Below are positions 20,531 through 31,475 of a stretch of 64,000 bases of DNA, in pieces. Positions within the stretch are counted from its first letter, which is position 1; every line of letters begins with the position of its first letter. The stretch is taken from assembly GCA_943736015.1 (NCBI GenBank), contig OX031071.1, forward strand, positions 15,224,119-15,288,118. The letters run 5' to 3'. A model generated the notes under the pieces. It did not search any database. It saw only the letters and a list, made by a program, of their open reading frames with translations, and was not told the origin of the DNA. This DNA comes from Tridacna crocea (lineage: Eukaryota; Mollusca; Bivalvia; Cardiida; Cardiidae). The position numbers were made by a program, and so were the translations under genes.

Positions 20531-20643
20531 TAGCAGCAGTTTTGAAGAGATGGTTCATAACTTGTTTATAGAATAATCGAGATTTCATAATTTTTTTCTA
20601 TATTATGCTATTTATTTTTTCCACCTTACACACTGTTTTACAG

Positions 20644-20771
20644 ATGATGACAGACTGTTGGTTTGGTACTGGAATGGAAGAATCCCTAAGAGCCCAGAGC
20701 TTTTAAAATGCAACACTACCTGTATATTTTCAAATGTTAACCAAGATATGACTACATATCAACTTGGAGAA
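20644..20771 (+). CDS. Host exon, possibly GT10 fucosyltransferase N-terminal domain
   Basis: Acceptor CACACTGTTTTACAG and donor GAA|GTAAGA bound 128 bases that are open in only one frame. The translation runs DDRLLVWYWNGRIPKSPELL and then KCNTTCIFSNVNQDMTTYQL. A hydrophobic strand ending in VWYW, followed by two closely spaced cysteines and a Phe-Ser/Thr segment, is the layout of the N-terminal domain of alpha-1,3-fucosyltransferases (Glyco_tran_10_N). Those are Golgi type II enzymes that transfer fucose from GDP-fucose. The exon enters one base into a codon and ends in phase 0. The catalytic C-terminal domain was not found in the window, so the family call is tentative; that it is a real exon is more secure. 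Confidence 0.45.
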
Positions 20772-20878
20772 GTAAGATCAACCTATGTAATACTGTAGAT
20801 CAAGGTTAGACCATATAGAACCTGGATCCATAATGTCCACTATTTCATGTAAATGAGGCGTGCTCTGGCAAAAGGAGG

Positions 20879-20970
20879 CAAACCCTTTACCAATCGACAA
20901 AATTTTAGGGTGGTCCAAACTGAAAGCATTTGCAGATGACAAAAACATAACTCAATCAAAGTAATGAAAG
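20879..20970 (-). repeat. MITE-1, left third only
   Basis: AACCCTTTACCAATCGACAA to CATTTGCAGATGACAAAAA; truncated before the palindrome. Confidence 0.75.
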
Positions 20971-21276
20971 TACTGACAGACTAACAAAATTGAAACTAGT
21001 AAGTGGCTGTGCGTCTTCGCAAGCCAAGACTGACGATTCACTACCGTTACTCTACCCTTGGTGGATCAAGCTTGATTTTTACATTCACCCGATACGCTTT
21101 TTCATTGGAAGCAGCCAGCTCGAACTGCAACGAATGAAATTGCTGGTAGCATTTCATCCTTGATAAAAATAGAACAGTGTTGCTACCTTTTGAATAGAAG
21201 GTAAACATGGAAACCGACATGGATGTCTGCTTATCGCTTCATGTGTATTCATAAGCCGTTTGTAAAACGATATTAC

Positions 21277-22164
21277 TAGTGTTGGGCAATCAGTTTAAAA
21301 TCTCAATCGATTATCGCTTTGTAATCGGAAGAGCAAACCAACTAGCTATCAATAGTACAATCAGTTTAGACTCCATTTAACTGAGAATGTCTTTTTGCTT
21401 AAATACTGTGACAATATTGTAAATATGATAGTCTTCATGTATTAAGTTTATAAAGATGTTGTATTCTGTACTTTAATCAGTTGAAATACATTACAATTAA
21501 CTTTTCCAAAAGAGTTAATGAAAAAATCAAACATATATCTAATAGTTCAAACATTTGCAGACGACCCTTCTTTCCCCCCCCCCCCCGACCCCACACACTT
21601 TGACATCATTTAGCCATTTAAATAGCAAGTAACTTAAAAAGCTGTCACTTTACACTAGATAAGAGGAATAACACCTTCATTACTCTGTCATAAATGACTC
21701 GCCAGCTTCATTATCATCCGGGTGTCCTTCGCATTTTATTCCGATTATGTTTAACCCATATATTTATATGCCAGATGCATGCAAGCTAGGTTATATGAAG
21801 TTCTAGACAATAATTTCATTCCTCAGATTGACATTTAGGCAGATATCTTTCACCGTCAAAGACAGGTCATTTCAAATTTCCAAATGTCAAAACCCGGGCT
21901 CAGGGAAGCTTGCCGAGTTGTCAACTTTTGTCAAGACATTCATGGACAAAGATTTGTTTCTCATTTTTCAGCCAATTTTCGTGTTTGTTATCCACTATGT
22001 TTAATCCAAGATTGTGATTAATAATAGTCACGAAACCAAGCGCTAAAAACCAGAATTCAAGTTTTGGCACCAAGCCAGCTTAGCAACCGACTACAATCGA
22101 TTATGGGAATCGGAAGCCAAAACCAACTGACTTTCGACTATAGTCAATCATCGGCCCACCACTA
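21277..22164. mobile_element. hAT-type non-autonomous element, perfect 8-bp TSD
   Basis: 888 bp flanked by GATATTAC on both sides (21269-21276 and 22165-22172). Ends: TAGTGTTGGGC on the left, GCCCACCACTA on the right, near-inverted and of the hAT form. Subterminal parts contain ATCGATT phrases in both orientations (TCTCAATCGATTATCG, CTACAATCGATTATGG). No transposase remains. A diverged, truncated relative lies at 52488-53372. Confidence 0.88.
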
Positions 22165-22172
22165 GATATTAC

Positions 22173-22769
22173 ATTGGCTTTTAGAAATATGATGTAAAGG
22201 GGGGTAATAACCAGCATCCAATAGAGGGCGCATGGCAGGAATCTCGAAATCGGGCTCAATCTGCCAAGGTAAGATCCATAGATGGTGGCTATGGTAAATG
22301 TAAATCTTTGTTGATTTATACCAGACAGAAAAAATATCGTCAAATTTGGTTTCTGAGTCCATTCCAGGTCCAGGTAATTGAATCCAATCCGGTTCAATTC
22401 AAATGCAGTTCAGTCCATGACTTTACCCAACGGTCTTGATTATAAATTTTCTTCTCTATTCCTAAACAAGAAATATTACAAAAAACTTCAGTTTGATGAC
22501 TTTCAATTTAAAACAGGTTATTTTGTTGAAATGAAACCTTGTGCCTAAAAAGACATCTTGTGCCTAAAAAGACACCTGGCCTTTTAGTTATTGGTCCATA
22601 ATGAAATTATCCATTAAGTCCCCTTTTCCATAGCATAGCATTTGAAAAAATAAAACAAGTATGACTGTCCATGGCCTATGACAAGCAAAATGAATATGAA
22701 GTTTCATAAAATTTTGTCCAATAGTTAAAAAATTTTGGCCCAGCTCAGTCTTTACTTTTCGGTGATGAA
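22173..22769. other. No recognisable gene
   Basis: No supported exon. TTGTGCCTAAAAAGACA is directly duplicated at about 22538 and 22558. The overlapping open frames on the minus strand at 22101-22397 have no splice or family support. Confidence 0.4.
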
Positions 22770-22998
22770 TTAACCCGTTACCACACAATCCCCACTTTTG
22801 ACGCCTTTGACAAAGAAGCCTTTTGAAAACACTGTGGGAAAAGGAGAAAATGCTGGTAACCAGAATTTTCTCCTTGTCCCACAGTGTTTTCTACCCTTCC
22901 CAGAACAAACTTCAATTTTTCAGTCACCTTTATTTTGTCCTCTGCAAATGCTTTCAATTTGGACCAGTCTGAATTTTTCTTGTGTGGTAATGGGTTAA
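22770..22998 (+). mobile_element. MITE-1, complete
   Basis: 229 bp, TTAACCCGTTACCACACAAT to TGTGTGGTAATGGGTTAA. The palindrome arms use CACTGTGGG/CCCACAGTG, a subfamily shared with 27108 and 51216. Confidence 0.92.
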
Positions 22999-23461
22999 GT
23001 CCCTTTTCACAGGGCATGGGTCATATTTAAGAAGACATATATGTTGTGTGATGAAATAGTGTGTGACTATAAATTTAGATAGATCTACATCAATTTCGAG
23101 ACGTAGGATCAATGCAGATTGCTTTTGCACATAGGTTAGGGCAAGATCAGATTGCTTAGAACTTTTAGTCTGCTATTAAGTTTGAACATGAGCCATGATC
23201 TGAAAAAACAGAGCTTAGTACATCTTGGTGATCCATAGAACCAAGCAAGACATCACATACCCACTTTTTTACAACCAACTTAATCATGAGATAGACTGAG
23301 CCTTTGACAGACAGAAAATTAACTAATAGGGAAAAGAATCAACCTAGGTCAGCCTGTGTGGATAGCCCAGTCTGATCTGGATCAAAACTTAGTAAGCTGT
23401 AAGGTCAATTCTCTGCGTCTAAACCACATTTGTTATTGAAAGAAATATGTTGTAATTGCAG

Positions 23462-23585
23462 CAAACACCTGAGGTCCCAGACCCAGACCAGGCACAATAC
23501 CAAGTTAATGCATATGTCCAGAAATTGACAGAGATGAAGACACGCTGTAATGTGGAATGGCACCTAATTTCTGTGTTTGCATGAG
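23462..23585 (+). CDS. Weak candidate exon
   Basis: After TTGTAATTGCAG one frame reads QTPEVPDPDQAQYQVNAYVQ and on to VEWHLISVFA before a TGA. A strong GTAAGTAAAG donor lies a few bases beyond the stop, so the segment is either a terminal exon with an intron in its 3' UTR or a non-coding or pseudo-exon. Entry phase would fit the 20644 exon, but the sequence is not what follows in fucosyltransferases. Confidence 0.25.
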
Positions 23586-23699
23586 ACCAGTAAGTAAAGA
23601 AGAAAAAAAAATGAAACTTATCAAAAGTGCTTTCTTGAAATTTGCTCTTCCCAAGCATTGTTTAAGGTCATATAAACACAGTCTAAGTGTTTTTGTTTA

Positions 23700-23800
23700 T
23701 CTTTTTAGCACACAATTCCAACTTTTGAACGACCCTGAGAAAGAAAGCCTTTTGAAAAAATTGTGGGAAAACACTGGTAACCAACATTTTTGACCAATGC
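23700..23800 (+). repeat. MITE-1 fragment
   Basis: AGCACACAATTCCAACTTTT to GCCTTTTGAAAAAATTGTGG, with a collapsed palindrome (CACTGGTAACCAACAT). Confidence 0.7.
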
Positions 23801-23812
23801 TGGTAAAAAACA

Positions 23813-23890
23813 ACTGTATCAGACCGTGTAGATCCAAGATCAGACAGCATTCTCAATGCCTTCTTATGTTGATCCTCACTGTCTGCAAAA
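23813..23890 (+). repeat. MITE-3 fragment (TAGATC palindrome family)
   Basis: Contains GTGTAGATCCAAGATCAGAC, part of a palindromic family also seen at 29638, 50391 and 56254. Confidence 0.6.
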
Positions 23891-24512
23891 GAGCATTTTC
23901 ACCTGGGGTTACCCGATATAGGACACTCGGAGGATACAGGAACTCAGAGGTAAACAAAGATAGTCAAGGTAGACCAGCGTTTGAATTATATCATTTATAA
24001 TATGATGTTAAAGTAGCATCTGATAGTATTGGTGTAGTAGGTTATTGGCCAACATAATAATGAAACAGTTTATGAACATCGTTTCTTATTATGTGGTCAC
24101 TTAAAGATAATATACTATTTTAAACTCGGAATTATGTTAATGCTGCGAGATTATTCATATTCAATGGTTAATATTGAACGAATATACCATTTTAGCAACA
24201 AAATGCCATCTTTGAATCAAAATTCAGTCTTTTTACTACAGATCCTATGTGTCATCGCGCACTCATGTATAAGGATAAACTCTATATGCATAAAAACATT
24301 TACGATATATCACAAAATTTGATACGGGAATTCTCGGAGTAATTTCTTAATGTAATTTTGTGAACTCGGAGGTGTGGGTTTGGGAACTCGGGGGTTTTTA
24401 ACTTTTCAAGGAGCAGATTGTTTTTGAAAATGTTAATGTGAGATTATATGAATGTGTCGGTAGGTAGGTAGGCAGAGGTTGTAGTTAGGGGATGGTAAGT
24501 TTTGAATGTATG

Positions 24513-24731
24513 TGTGCTGTGGTGTCCGTGGTCGTGAGGTAGAGCGTCGGCCTCATAACCTAAAGGTCCTGAGTTCGATACCCGGGAGCGGGTGTCAACT
24601 TTGGGATTTTTCATTGGCCCACACATTCGGTGTGAGCACTGGTGTAGTTCCTAGGAAGCAGAATCGAGAGAGATTAGTATAAGTTGTAAGAACTTTTTTC
24701 TCAATCGATGTAAAATAAATATGTTTAAACT
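24513..24731 (+). mobile_element. tRNA-derived SINE, second family
   Basis: A-box-like GTGAGGTAGAGCGTCGG and B box GAGTTCGATACCC. The tail is TGTAAAATAAATATG. AATGTATG flanks both sides (24505-24512 and 24732-24739). The body is unlike the 12220 family. Confidence 0.72.
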
Positions 24732-24955
24732 AATGTATGCAATGAAAGTAGATGAGTAACCGACATGATAATTCGTCTTTTTTATGTAGACAGCCTCGCA
24801 TCCCACCTTTATCAAACTGGAATGTACATTACTATTTCATATTTTTGTTCATGTTTATGGCTTTGCGTACCTGTTAGAACCGCTTGTAGAGGCTGTTCTA
24901 GTCTACATGCTAAAACTTTATTTGTGGATAAAAATCAACTGAAAATTTGTCACTT

Positions 24956-25195
24956 TTAGAGCTGTGAAATCGTTGTATATTGCATAGGCGTCTTTTTGTA
25001 ATGTATATTTGTACAAGTTTGCCCTAGTAAGAGGTTCAAATCTGGTTTCCATTGATAAAATTTTACACGAGATTCAACCAAATCCTGTGTATTGGTACCT
25101 GTGAAAATCATCTTGACGAGACGATTATAGTGAGTACCAAAGCGTAGGTTGAAGCTTCTTATAAAATAATTTTTCAGCGACAACAATTTTAGTTG
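24956..25195 (-). pseudogene. Coding remnant of the 23900-26618 element, C-terminal part
   Basis: An open frame reading LKNYFIRSFNLRFGTHYNRL then VKMIFTGTNTQDLVESRVKF ends at TAA (24956). Its composition looks like a genuine globular protein. It is cut at its upstream side by the repeat at 25199-25580. Family unknown. Confidence 0.45.
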
Positions 25196-25198
25196 AGC

Positions 25199-25580
25199 CC
25201 GCCTGCGGTGAGCGAGACAGTTGTCACAATGACAGCTCGGTGTATACACGTATGTGCGTCCGTCCGCCCGTCCATCCGAGCCATAACGTCTACAATTGTG
25301 GATGGATTTCAACAGAATTTGATACAATTGTTCTCCATCACATGTCAATGTGCCATTTGAAACATTCCTTCAGGTAGGCCCAAGGTCAAGGTCACACTTG
25401 AAGGTCAAATTTTTGTCTGGACCATAACTCCTACAATTTTAGATGGATTTCAATATAAATTTCCACAATTGTTCTCCATCATGAGCAGATGTGTACTTTG
25501 CAACATTTTTTTTCACGTAGGCCCAAGGCCAAGGTCAAGGTTACGCGTGCTCGACATGTTTTTCCTGGACAACCTTCTAG
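25199..25580 (+). mobile_element. Short repeat with 9-bp TSD and GTCCGTCCG tract
   Basis: Flanked by TTAGTTGAG on both sides (25190-25198 and 25581-25589). Begins CCCGCCTGCGGTGAGCGAGA, followed by GCGTCCGTCCGCCCGTCC. It contains two copies of a unit of about 150 bp (GATGGATTTCAA, TTGTTCTCCATCA, GGCCCAAGG-CAAGGTCA) and ends ACAACCTTCTAG. The head resembles the pearl-like elements, but the 9-bp duplication is clearer here. It inserted into the coding region of the surrounding element. Confidence 0.75.
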
Positions 25581-25582
25581 TT

Positions 25583-26047
25583 AGTTGAGAGTTTTATGCC
25601 TTTGAATGGCAAAATTTAGTGCTGGTCGCTTAATAAAGGTGGTGTAGCTCGGGAAGAAAGCTTCACTGTGAATTAAACATCCAATAAAGAATTTTCATTG
25701 CGAACGTTTGTCCGTTGAAAGGGAGAAAATATTTTATTGACAGTATCTTCATTTATATCTGTCTTGAAAAGACTTTTAAAACTCTTATGCAAACATTCTT
25801 TCATGAACATGTATTTTGATGTGTTTTCTGTTGAAAACCATTCAACAACATCAAGGTAGAGTAAATAGCAATTATTATTAAAGGGCAATCTTCCAGAGGC
25901 TAGGAGTTCATTGTACTTAAGATGAGAATCCACGTGACCTGACTTATCAAGACTTTCTATTTCTTTTGAAAGTAAAATTGAAATTTCGTCAATAACGTGA
26001 CGAGATATTTGCTTAAAGGTTGTATTACAAGGTATATTTTCAGAGGC
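25583..26047 (-). pseudogene. Coding remnant of the 23900-26618 element, N-terminal part
   Basis: The minus frame from 26047 reads HVIDEISILLSKEIESLD, then LPFNNNCYLLYLDVVEWFS and KYMFMKECLHKSFKSLFK, and stops at 25673. A frame change continues as FFPSYTTFIKRPALNFAIQR to 25583. The LPFN...YLLYLDVVEWF motif recalls, from memory and unverified, a motif in uncharacterised bivalve proteins that may be transposon-borne. At least one frameshift and the 25199 insertion make it non-functional. Confidence 0.5.
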
Positions 26048-26757
26048 TTATAATAAACAGGACACTATTTCGTAGAATTAAAGATTGGTAAGGTTCAGAG
26101 ACAAACGAGAACCTTCTTCAGTATATGGCTCCTGTTAGTTCACCCACATCATGAATATGATGATACTCCAAGTTAACCATATCATACTTCCGAGAATTAC
26201 CATACCCCAAAATTCGATACCTTCCACTTTCATCTGGTTTAAAATAAGTGATTTTTTACATATTGGAGACTGAAAATGTGTTAGATCCTTAAAAAAGACC
26301 CTATAATTTAAGACACTAAAAGAAGTATTGCGACAAATCACCCCTTGAGACGGTTAGAGCTGAAACTGATTTTCATAATAGTAAAATTTCCAGTTTAAAT
26401 GAATTTTTTCATTGTAACACAGCCTGTAAGCTTACACCAATAATGGTTATAGATCATTTGGCTTCTAAATTCAACATATACGATTATTTAATATTCAAAA
26501 GGGTTTGTCTTTTAAAAATAAACCAGGATAAACATCGAGCCTAGTCTACCGTGAATATCTTTGTTTACCTCCGAGTTCCTGTACCCTCTGAGTGTCCTAT
26601 ATCGGGTAACCACGGGTGATTTTAGTCATGCTAAGTAGCCCAAGGGTTAATATTTTACCAAACAAAACTTGATGTTTGTAAGCAACTGCACAGAACAATC
26701 TACAACTCCTGAACTTGTCTCAAGCTTTAGCCAAACATTCCTGACTTTTAACAACCC

Positions 26758-26987
26758 TTAACCCTTTACCAGATGGCAAATTAATAGACCTATCCAAGTT
26801 GAAAGCATTTGCAGATGGCAATTTCAGACTGGTTCACATGATGCAAAATTTTTTTTTGATAGGGTATCAAACTTTTTAGGAAAAGGACAAATGCTGGTTA
26901 CCAGCATTTTCTCATTTTCCCACAATATTTTCAAAAGGCCTCTTCCTCAGGGTCATTAAAAGTCATCATTGTATGGTAAAGGGTTAA
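26758..26987 (-). mobile_element. MITE-1, complete, reverse
   Basis: 230 bp, TTAACCCTTTACCAGATGGC to TGTATGGTAAAGGGTTAA. The core CAAATGCTGGTTACCAGCAT has one arm mutation. Confidence 0.9.
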
Positions 26988-26989
26988 TT

Positions 26990-27107
26990 TGATGGCTTTT
27001 AAAAACATTATTTGAAAACAGAATCATCCTAGCTACCAGCATTTTCTCCTTTTTCCCACAATTTTGACTATCATAGACAAATGATGCACTGAGCTACATT
27101 ATTTTTT
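26990..27107 (+). repeat. MITE-1 remnant
   Basis: TTTTAAAAACATTATTTG and CTACCAGCATTTTCTCC; termini lost. Confidence 0.6.
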
Positions 27108-27336
27108 TTAACCCATTACCACACAATTCCTACTTTTGACGCCCCTGAGAAAGAAGCCTTCTGAAAACCCTGTGGGAAAAGGAGAAAATGCTGGTAACCA
27201 GCATTTTCTCCTTTTCCCACAGTGTTTTCTACCCTTGCCAGAACAAATTGCAATTTTTCAGTCACCTTTATTTTGTCATCTGCAAATGCTTTCAATTTGG
27301 ACCAGTCTAAATTTTTCTTGTGTGGTAATGGGTTAA
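27108..27336 (+). mobile_element. MITE-1, complete
   Basis: 229 bp, TTAACCCATTACCACACAAT to TGTGTGGTAATGGGTTAA. Very close to the copy at 22770, suggesting recent common origin. Confidence 0.93.
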
Positions 27337-27441
27337 CTGAACACCATGTAAAGTTGATGATGGCCAGAGTTTTATCATATGGTAAAGAGTTGATAGGAAG
27401 GAGGAAACAATGTGGAAAAACAAGATAATAATGAGAGTGTA

Positions 27442-28250
27442 GGACAAAACCCCCCTAGGACAAAACCCCCCTAGGATAAAACCCCCATGGACAAAACCCC
27501 CCTAGGACAAAACCCCCATAGGACAAAACCCCCATCATATATAAAAAGCATATAAATTTGAGAAAACACACAGAATTTGCAAACAGTTTTAAAGTATTCA
27601 AAACAAGTCTCTTTGATTTAAGGAAAAAAATCAAACATGAAAGGCAAAAAATGATTTAGATACTATCTTATTTTAATTTGTACCTCAAGTTTGTTGATAA
27701 TTTCTATTGATATATCAACACCTATGCAGACTTGGGCAAGACAGGTGTTGAGAAGGGATTAAGACACCTGATTTGCAAGTTTACACCTGTCATATTCACT
27801 AATATTTAGTAGAAGATTTGAACATATAAAAGCACCAAATAAGAAAAAAAAATCCTTTGATTAATATCTAAATGATTTTTTTTCCATTGTATGAATGCAT
27901 TTATAATTTATTATCAATTCATTATGAATGTATTAAGAAAAAAAGCACATTTTTGGTCATAAAGCAAAATTTTAAGGAAAAAACACATTTTTTATCATAA
28001 AGCACAATTTAAAGAAAAAAATCATATCAAATCAATTTAACTTATACAAAAACATTATTTTTTACAACCCCCACAAGTATTTAAAGCAGTAAATTTTATT
28101 CAACTTTAAAATGATTGTACAAAAAGAATCATTTTAAAACCATGGGGGTTTTGTCCACTTTTCAGTTAAGGGTATGGGGGTTTTGTCCAGGGGGGTTTTG
28201 TCCAGGGGGGTTTTGTCCTAGGGGGGTTTTGTCCTAGGGGGTTTTTGTCC
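27442..28250. mobile_element. Fold-back element, GGACAAAACCCCCCTA subrepeats
   Basis: Left arm of six tandem units GGACAAAACCCCCCTA (27442-27537). The right arm has the complementary GGGGGGTTTTGTCCTA units (28142-28250). The AT-rich middle of about 600 bp has no gene; it contains a direct repeat GAAAAAAGCACATTTTTGGT/GAAAAAACACATTTTTTATC (27938/27975). No target duplication is clear. Confidence 0.82.
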
Positions 28251-28257
28251 GTTTTTG

Positions 28258-28710
28258 TTTTTTTACCAGTATTTTTGCCTTTTCCCACAATGCTTTTGTT
28301 CATAGACAGGAAAAAACAAACATTTGAGGTACATTTTATTTTGTCATCTAAAAAATGCTTTCCATCTTGTCCAAACTTTGTCATTTGGTATAAGTTAATA
28401 TTGGGTAGAAAAACAATATAACTCAGGTTACCAGCATTTTCTCCTTTTCTAACAATATTTTGGATACTATCATTGACAGATATAATTATTTTTGTTACAT
28501 ATCTTTTGTCATCTGGAAAAATGTTCAATTTGATCTTGTTCAAGAGTTGGCAATGGGTATTAAACATATTTTGTGTGTAAAAGGAGAAAATGCTGGTTAC
28601 CAGCATTTTCTATTTTTCTCACAATGTTTTGACCTTATCATTTACAGAAATAACTATTTCAGCTACCCTTTTTTTTGTCATCTTAAAACACTTTTAATCT
28701 GCTCTTGATT
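28258..28710 (+). repeat. Three consecutive MITE-1 partial copies
   Basis: 28258-28398, 28396-28563 and 28564-28710 each retain the right palindrome arm, a TTTTGTCATCT segment and (first two) a TTAA-like end, placed head to tail. The cores are TTACCAGCATTTTCTCC and GAAAATGCTGGTTACCAGCA. Left ends are degraded. Confidence 0.7.
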
Positions 28711-28744
28711 AACCCTTTACTCCACAGATACTACCATGCTTAAG

Positions 28745-28973
28745 TTAACCCATTACCACACAATCCCTACTTTTGATGCCCCTGAGAAAGACGCCTTTAG
28801 AAAACATTGTGGGAAAAGGAGAAAATGCTGGTAACCAGCATTTTCTCCTTTTTCCACAATGTTTTCTACCCTTCACAAAACAAATTCCAAATTTTCAGTC
28901 ACCTTTATTTTGTCGTCTGCAAATGCTCTCAATTTGGACCAGTCTAAAATATTGTCGTTTGGGAATGGGTTAA
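28745..28973 (+). mobile_element. MITE-1, complete
   Basis: 229 bp, TTAACCCATTACCACACAAT to GTTTGGGAATGGGTTAA. Core GAAAATGCTGGTAACCAGCA. Confidence 0.93.
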
Positions 28974-29637
28974 ACGATTTTACATTAGGAATCATGGTTT
29001 AGTGTCTATTGGTGCAGCTCATTATAGTCCGGTCTGTTAACTCGATTTTTTAGCAAAATGTTTACACTCCGGACGAAAGCAACAAATTTTGCATACAGTT
29101 AATAAACATCATTCCGAACCATTTGCGCCTGGTGTGCCCGATTTTAGTGGCCTAGTTCATTAATTACTGCCTATTATATATTCGGATAGATGTAGTGTCC
29201 GAATACTCTTCCTTTGTATTTTATCAGAACACATATATTAGTATCTCACAATGATTTGATCACTGAGGGTCGATCAAAACGCTTTCAAATTTAAGAGAAC
29301 TTCATTTTTTTATCAAAAATTTGTTTTATTATTTACTTTGTAGGTGGATTTTTGTTTATTTTCAGTAATAGAGATATGAATAAATCCGAAATGGTACCCA
29401 GAATGGGCATTTTTAGTAATTTTTTCACTTTCATATGAAGTTCCGAAACTTTTGAAAGGTCCAAAAAACCTAAAACGGCTGTACCGGTAGTTTTATTAAT
29501 CATCTTTTTCGAAGATACACACAAAAAAAGAAATGTCGTTTTATCAATCTTTAGGTAGACTTCAGAGAGTAAAGCAGTACCATAAGCGCTATTTTCTGTC
29601 GGGCGTATTGATAGAACTTTTAGTATGCAGACTGCAT

Positions 29638-29800
29638 TAACCCTTAGGCTGCCAAGCGCGACTTAATGATCTCTTGCAGACAACATAAGCTAAGATCAGA
29701 CTACGAAGAACGTGCAGTCTGATCCTAGATCATCTACACTATCCGATACGGAGATATTTTTCCTCGAGATATTCCTCTGAAATAACATTTGGGATTTCAC
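29638..29800 (+). repeat. MITE-3 copy (TAGATC palindrome family)
   Basis: Starts TTAACCCTTAGGCTGCC. The centre is AAGATCAGACTACGAAGAAC opposed by GTGCAGTCTGATCCTAGATC. TTAA plus CCC start, like MITE-1 and MITE-2. Confidence 0.6.
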
Positions 29801-30559
29801 GATTGGCTTTAAAGTGTCATTTAATTAGTAGGATAAGGTTTAATAATTTGAAAAACAAATCCCCCAGCCCATTCCGAAAGAAATAAGTGCAAATATACAG
29901 ATAAACTGGGACCGATTAAATCAGGTTACATAATAATGCATTTGAAAACCAAAAAGAAAAAAGATGTTCGGGCAGAAAAATGCATCTTTTAGGTCCAGTA
30001 ATTAGAACAGACTTATCCCCTGTAACAGATTTTAATAATTCCAAACCTTTACAAGTGATATCAACGTAAGGCTGAACGGGATAAACACTTAATTATGACA
30101 CGTGTGTGTTAGTCTGTGCTCTGCTCGAACTTCTGTTTTTTCTAGAAGAAATGGGAGGTTTGAGATTTGAATTGAATTTTGTTATTACGATAGTTAATTT
30201 ATAAGGTAGTTCAAACAGGAACATGACAAAAATGCAACTATAGAGACCTTAAATATTATTTCAAAGTCAGGATTTTCGCTGTAAATTGAAAATGTATAAT
30301 ATCCCAGTTTTTGGTAAATAAACTGTCTCTGTCTATTTGCAGAATACTGGAACGTTTTTTTTTTTTTTTAAACAAAAAAATATTACTTTAATAGTTTAAA
30401 TAAATCAAACTACCGATTCCTGGATTTCGAGCCAGTACGTTAAAAAACTTAGCCACGGAATTCGGCAAACATTAGTTGATCAATCAGACATAAAAATAGG
30501 AAAGGTCTATTGCAGTTATATTAATGTTATTTTTCTCCCTTTTCCCCAATTTCTTACAA

Positions 30560-30768
30560 TACTGAAAATTTGAGACTTGCCATAATTGCAAGCCTTTGCA
30601 GATAATTTGAATGTGACCTAAAAAAATGAAATTGTTTGTAAGAAGGATAGCAAATGGAAAAGGAGAAAAAGGTGGTTACCAGAACTTTATCACTTTTCTA
30701 CAACATTTTTAAAAATTATATTTCTCAGGGTCGTGAAAAGCTTGTGTTATGCGGGATAGGGTTTTAAA
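30560..30768 (-). repeat. MITE-1 remnant
   Basis: Segments AAGCCTTTGCAGATAATTTG, AAAGGTGGTTACCAGAAC and CTCAGGGTCGTGAAAAG remain; the ends are eroded. Confidence 0.6.
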
Positions 30769-30837
30769 TAGTTACGGCGAATGTTTTCACCCGACGACGT
30801 CCATATCGTACTTAGTATATGGGCGACGGACAAAAGT

Positions 30838-31264
30838 CCACTGGACAAAAGCCCACTGGGCAAAAGCTCACCTCTAATTTTGACAGGGAGGACAAATGCC
30901 CACTGCTTATAAAAAGAAGTGTATAAAAAATAATTTTTTAATCATTTTTGTAGAAAAAAACACAGAGATTTAATGATCAGAATGATCAAATTGCTTTTTT
31001 TTTCTTCTCAATGTTTAATTCTCTGCAACATTTCTCACTCTTACAACAACCATGTGAAAGAAGAAGAAAATGCTGCTTATCAGCATGTTCTGCTTTTCAC
31101 ATAACGTTTTCTGCTTTTTGTAGAGACAAGTCACATAATATATACGAAACTTATTAATTCCATACATGATTAGAACTAAAAGTTCTATTGGGCTATTGTC
31201 CCAGTGGGTTTTTGTCCTGGTGGGCTTTTGTCCAGTGGGCTTTTGTTCCAATGGATTTTTGTCC
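30838..31264. mobile_element. Fold-back element, GGACAAAAGCCCACTG subrepeats
   Basis: Left arm units GGACAAAAGTCCACT, GGACAAAAGCCCACT and GGGCAAAAGCTCACC; right arm units CAGTGGGTTTTTGTCC, GGTGGGCTTTTGTCC and so on. 427 bp. The flanks ATATGGGCGA and ATATGGAGAC are similar and could be an imperfect 10-bp duplication set slightly outside the arms. A worn MITE-1 core lies inside (31050-31130). Confidence 0.78.
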
Positions 31265-31451
31265 TATACCCAGCATATGGAGACGATAGAGTAAAGGTAG
31301 TTCAAATGGTTGTAATTGTCCTTGAAAAAGTAAAACATATTGTTGAAGCTGGAGAAAGATTGCTTCTTTTTCTCAAGATTTTCTCTCACACCTTGAAAAT
31401 TCATTTTTCGCAGATGTTTTTGAACTACTAGTATATACATGTATTGATTAC

Positions 31452-31475
31452 TTTTTTTTTGGGGGGGGGGGGGGG
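31452..31475. repeat. T/G homopolymer junction
   Basis: A T run followed directly by a run of about 14 G residues; likely slippage-prone. Confidence 0.8.

Larger units (their letters stand above)
23900..26618. mobile_element. 2.7-kb TIR element with degraded coding region
   Basis: Inverted termini of about 75 bp (CACCTGGGGTTACCCGATAT on the left; ATATCGGGTAACCACGGGTG on the right) are flanked by ATTTT on both sides (23895-23899 and 26619-26623). The interior has minus-strand coding remnants (24956-25195, 25583-26047), split by a younger repeat with its own 9-bp duplication, and a SINE. The coding remnants probably belong to the element's own protein, which I cannot assign to a transposase family. 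A 5-bp duplication is unusual for common superfamilies. Confidence 0.72.

Noticed and set aside
22778-23017. Recurrent open frames around KENAG-type peptides in many MITE-1 copies
   Set aside because: They are translations of the MITE-1 palindrome (KGENAG, HFLLFPQCF) in both strands. Recurrence reflects copy number, not coding.
27442-28250. CRISPR-like array
   Set aside because: Repeated units are directly adjacent without unique spacers and form inverted arms; the DNA is eukaryotic.
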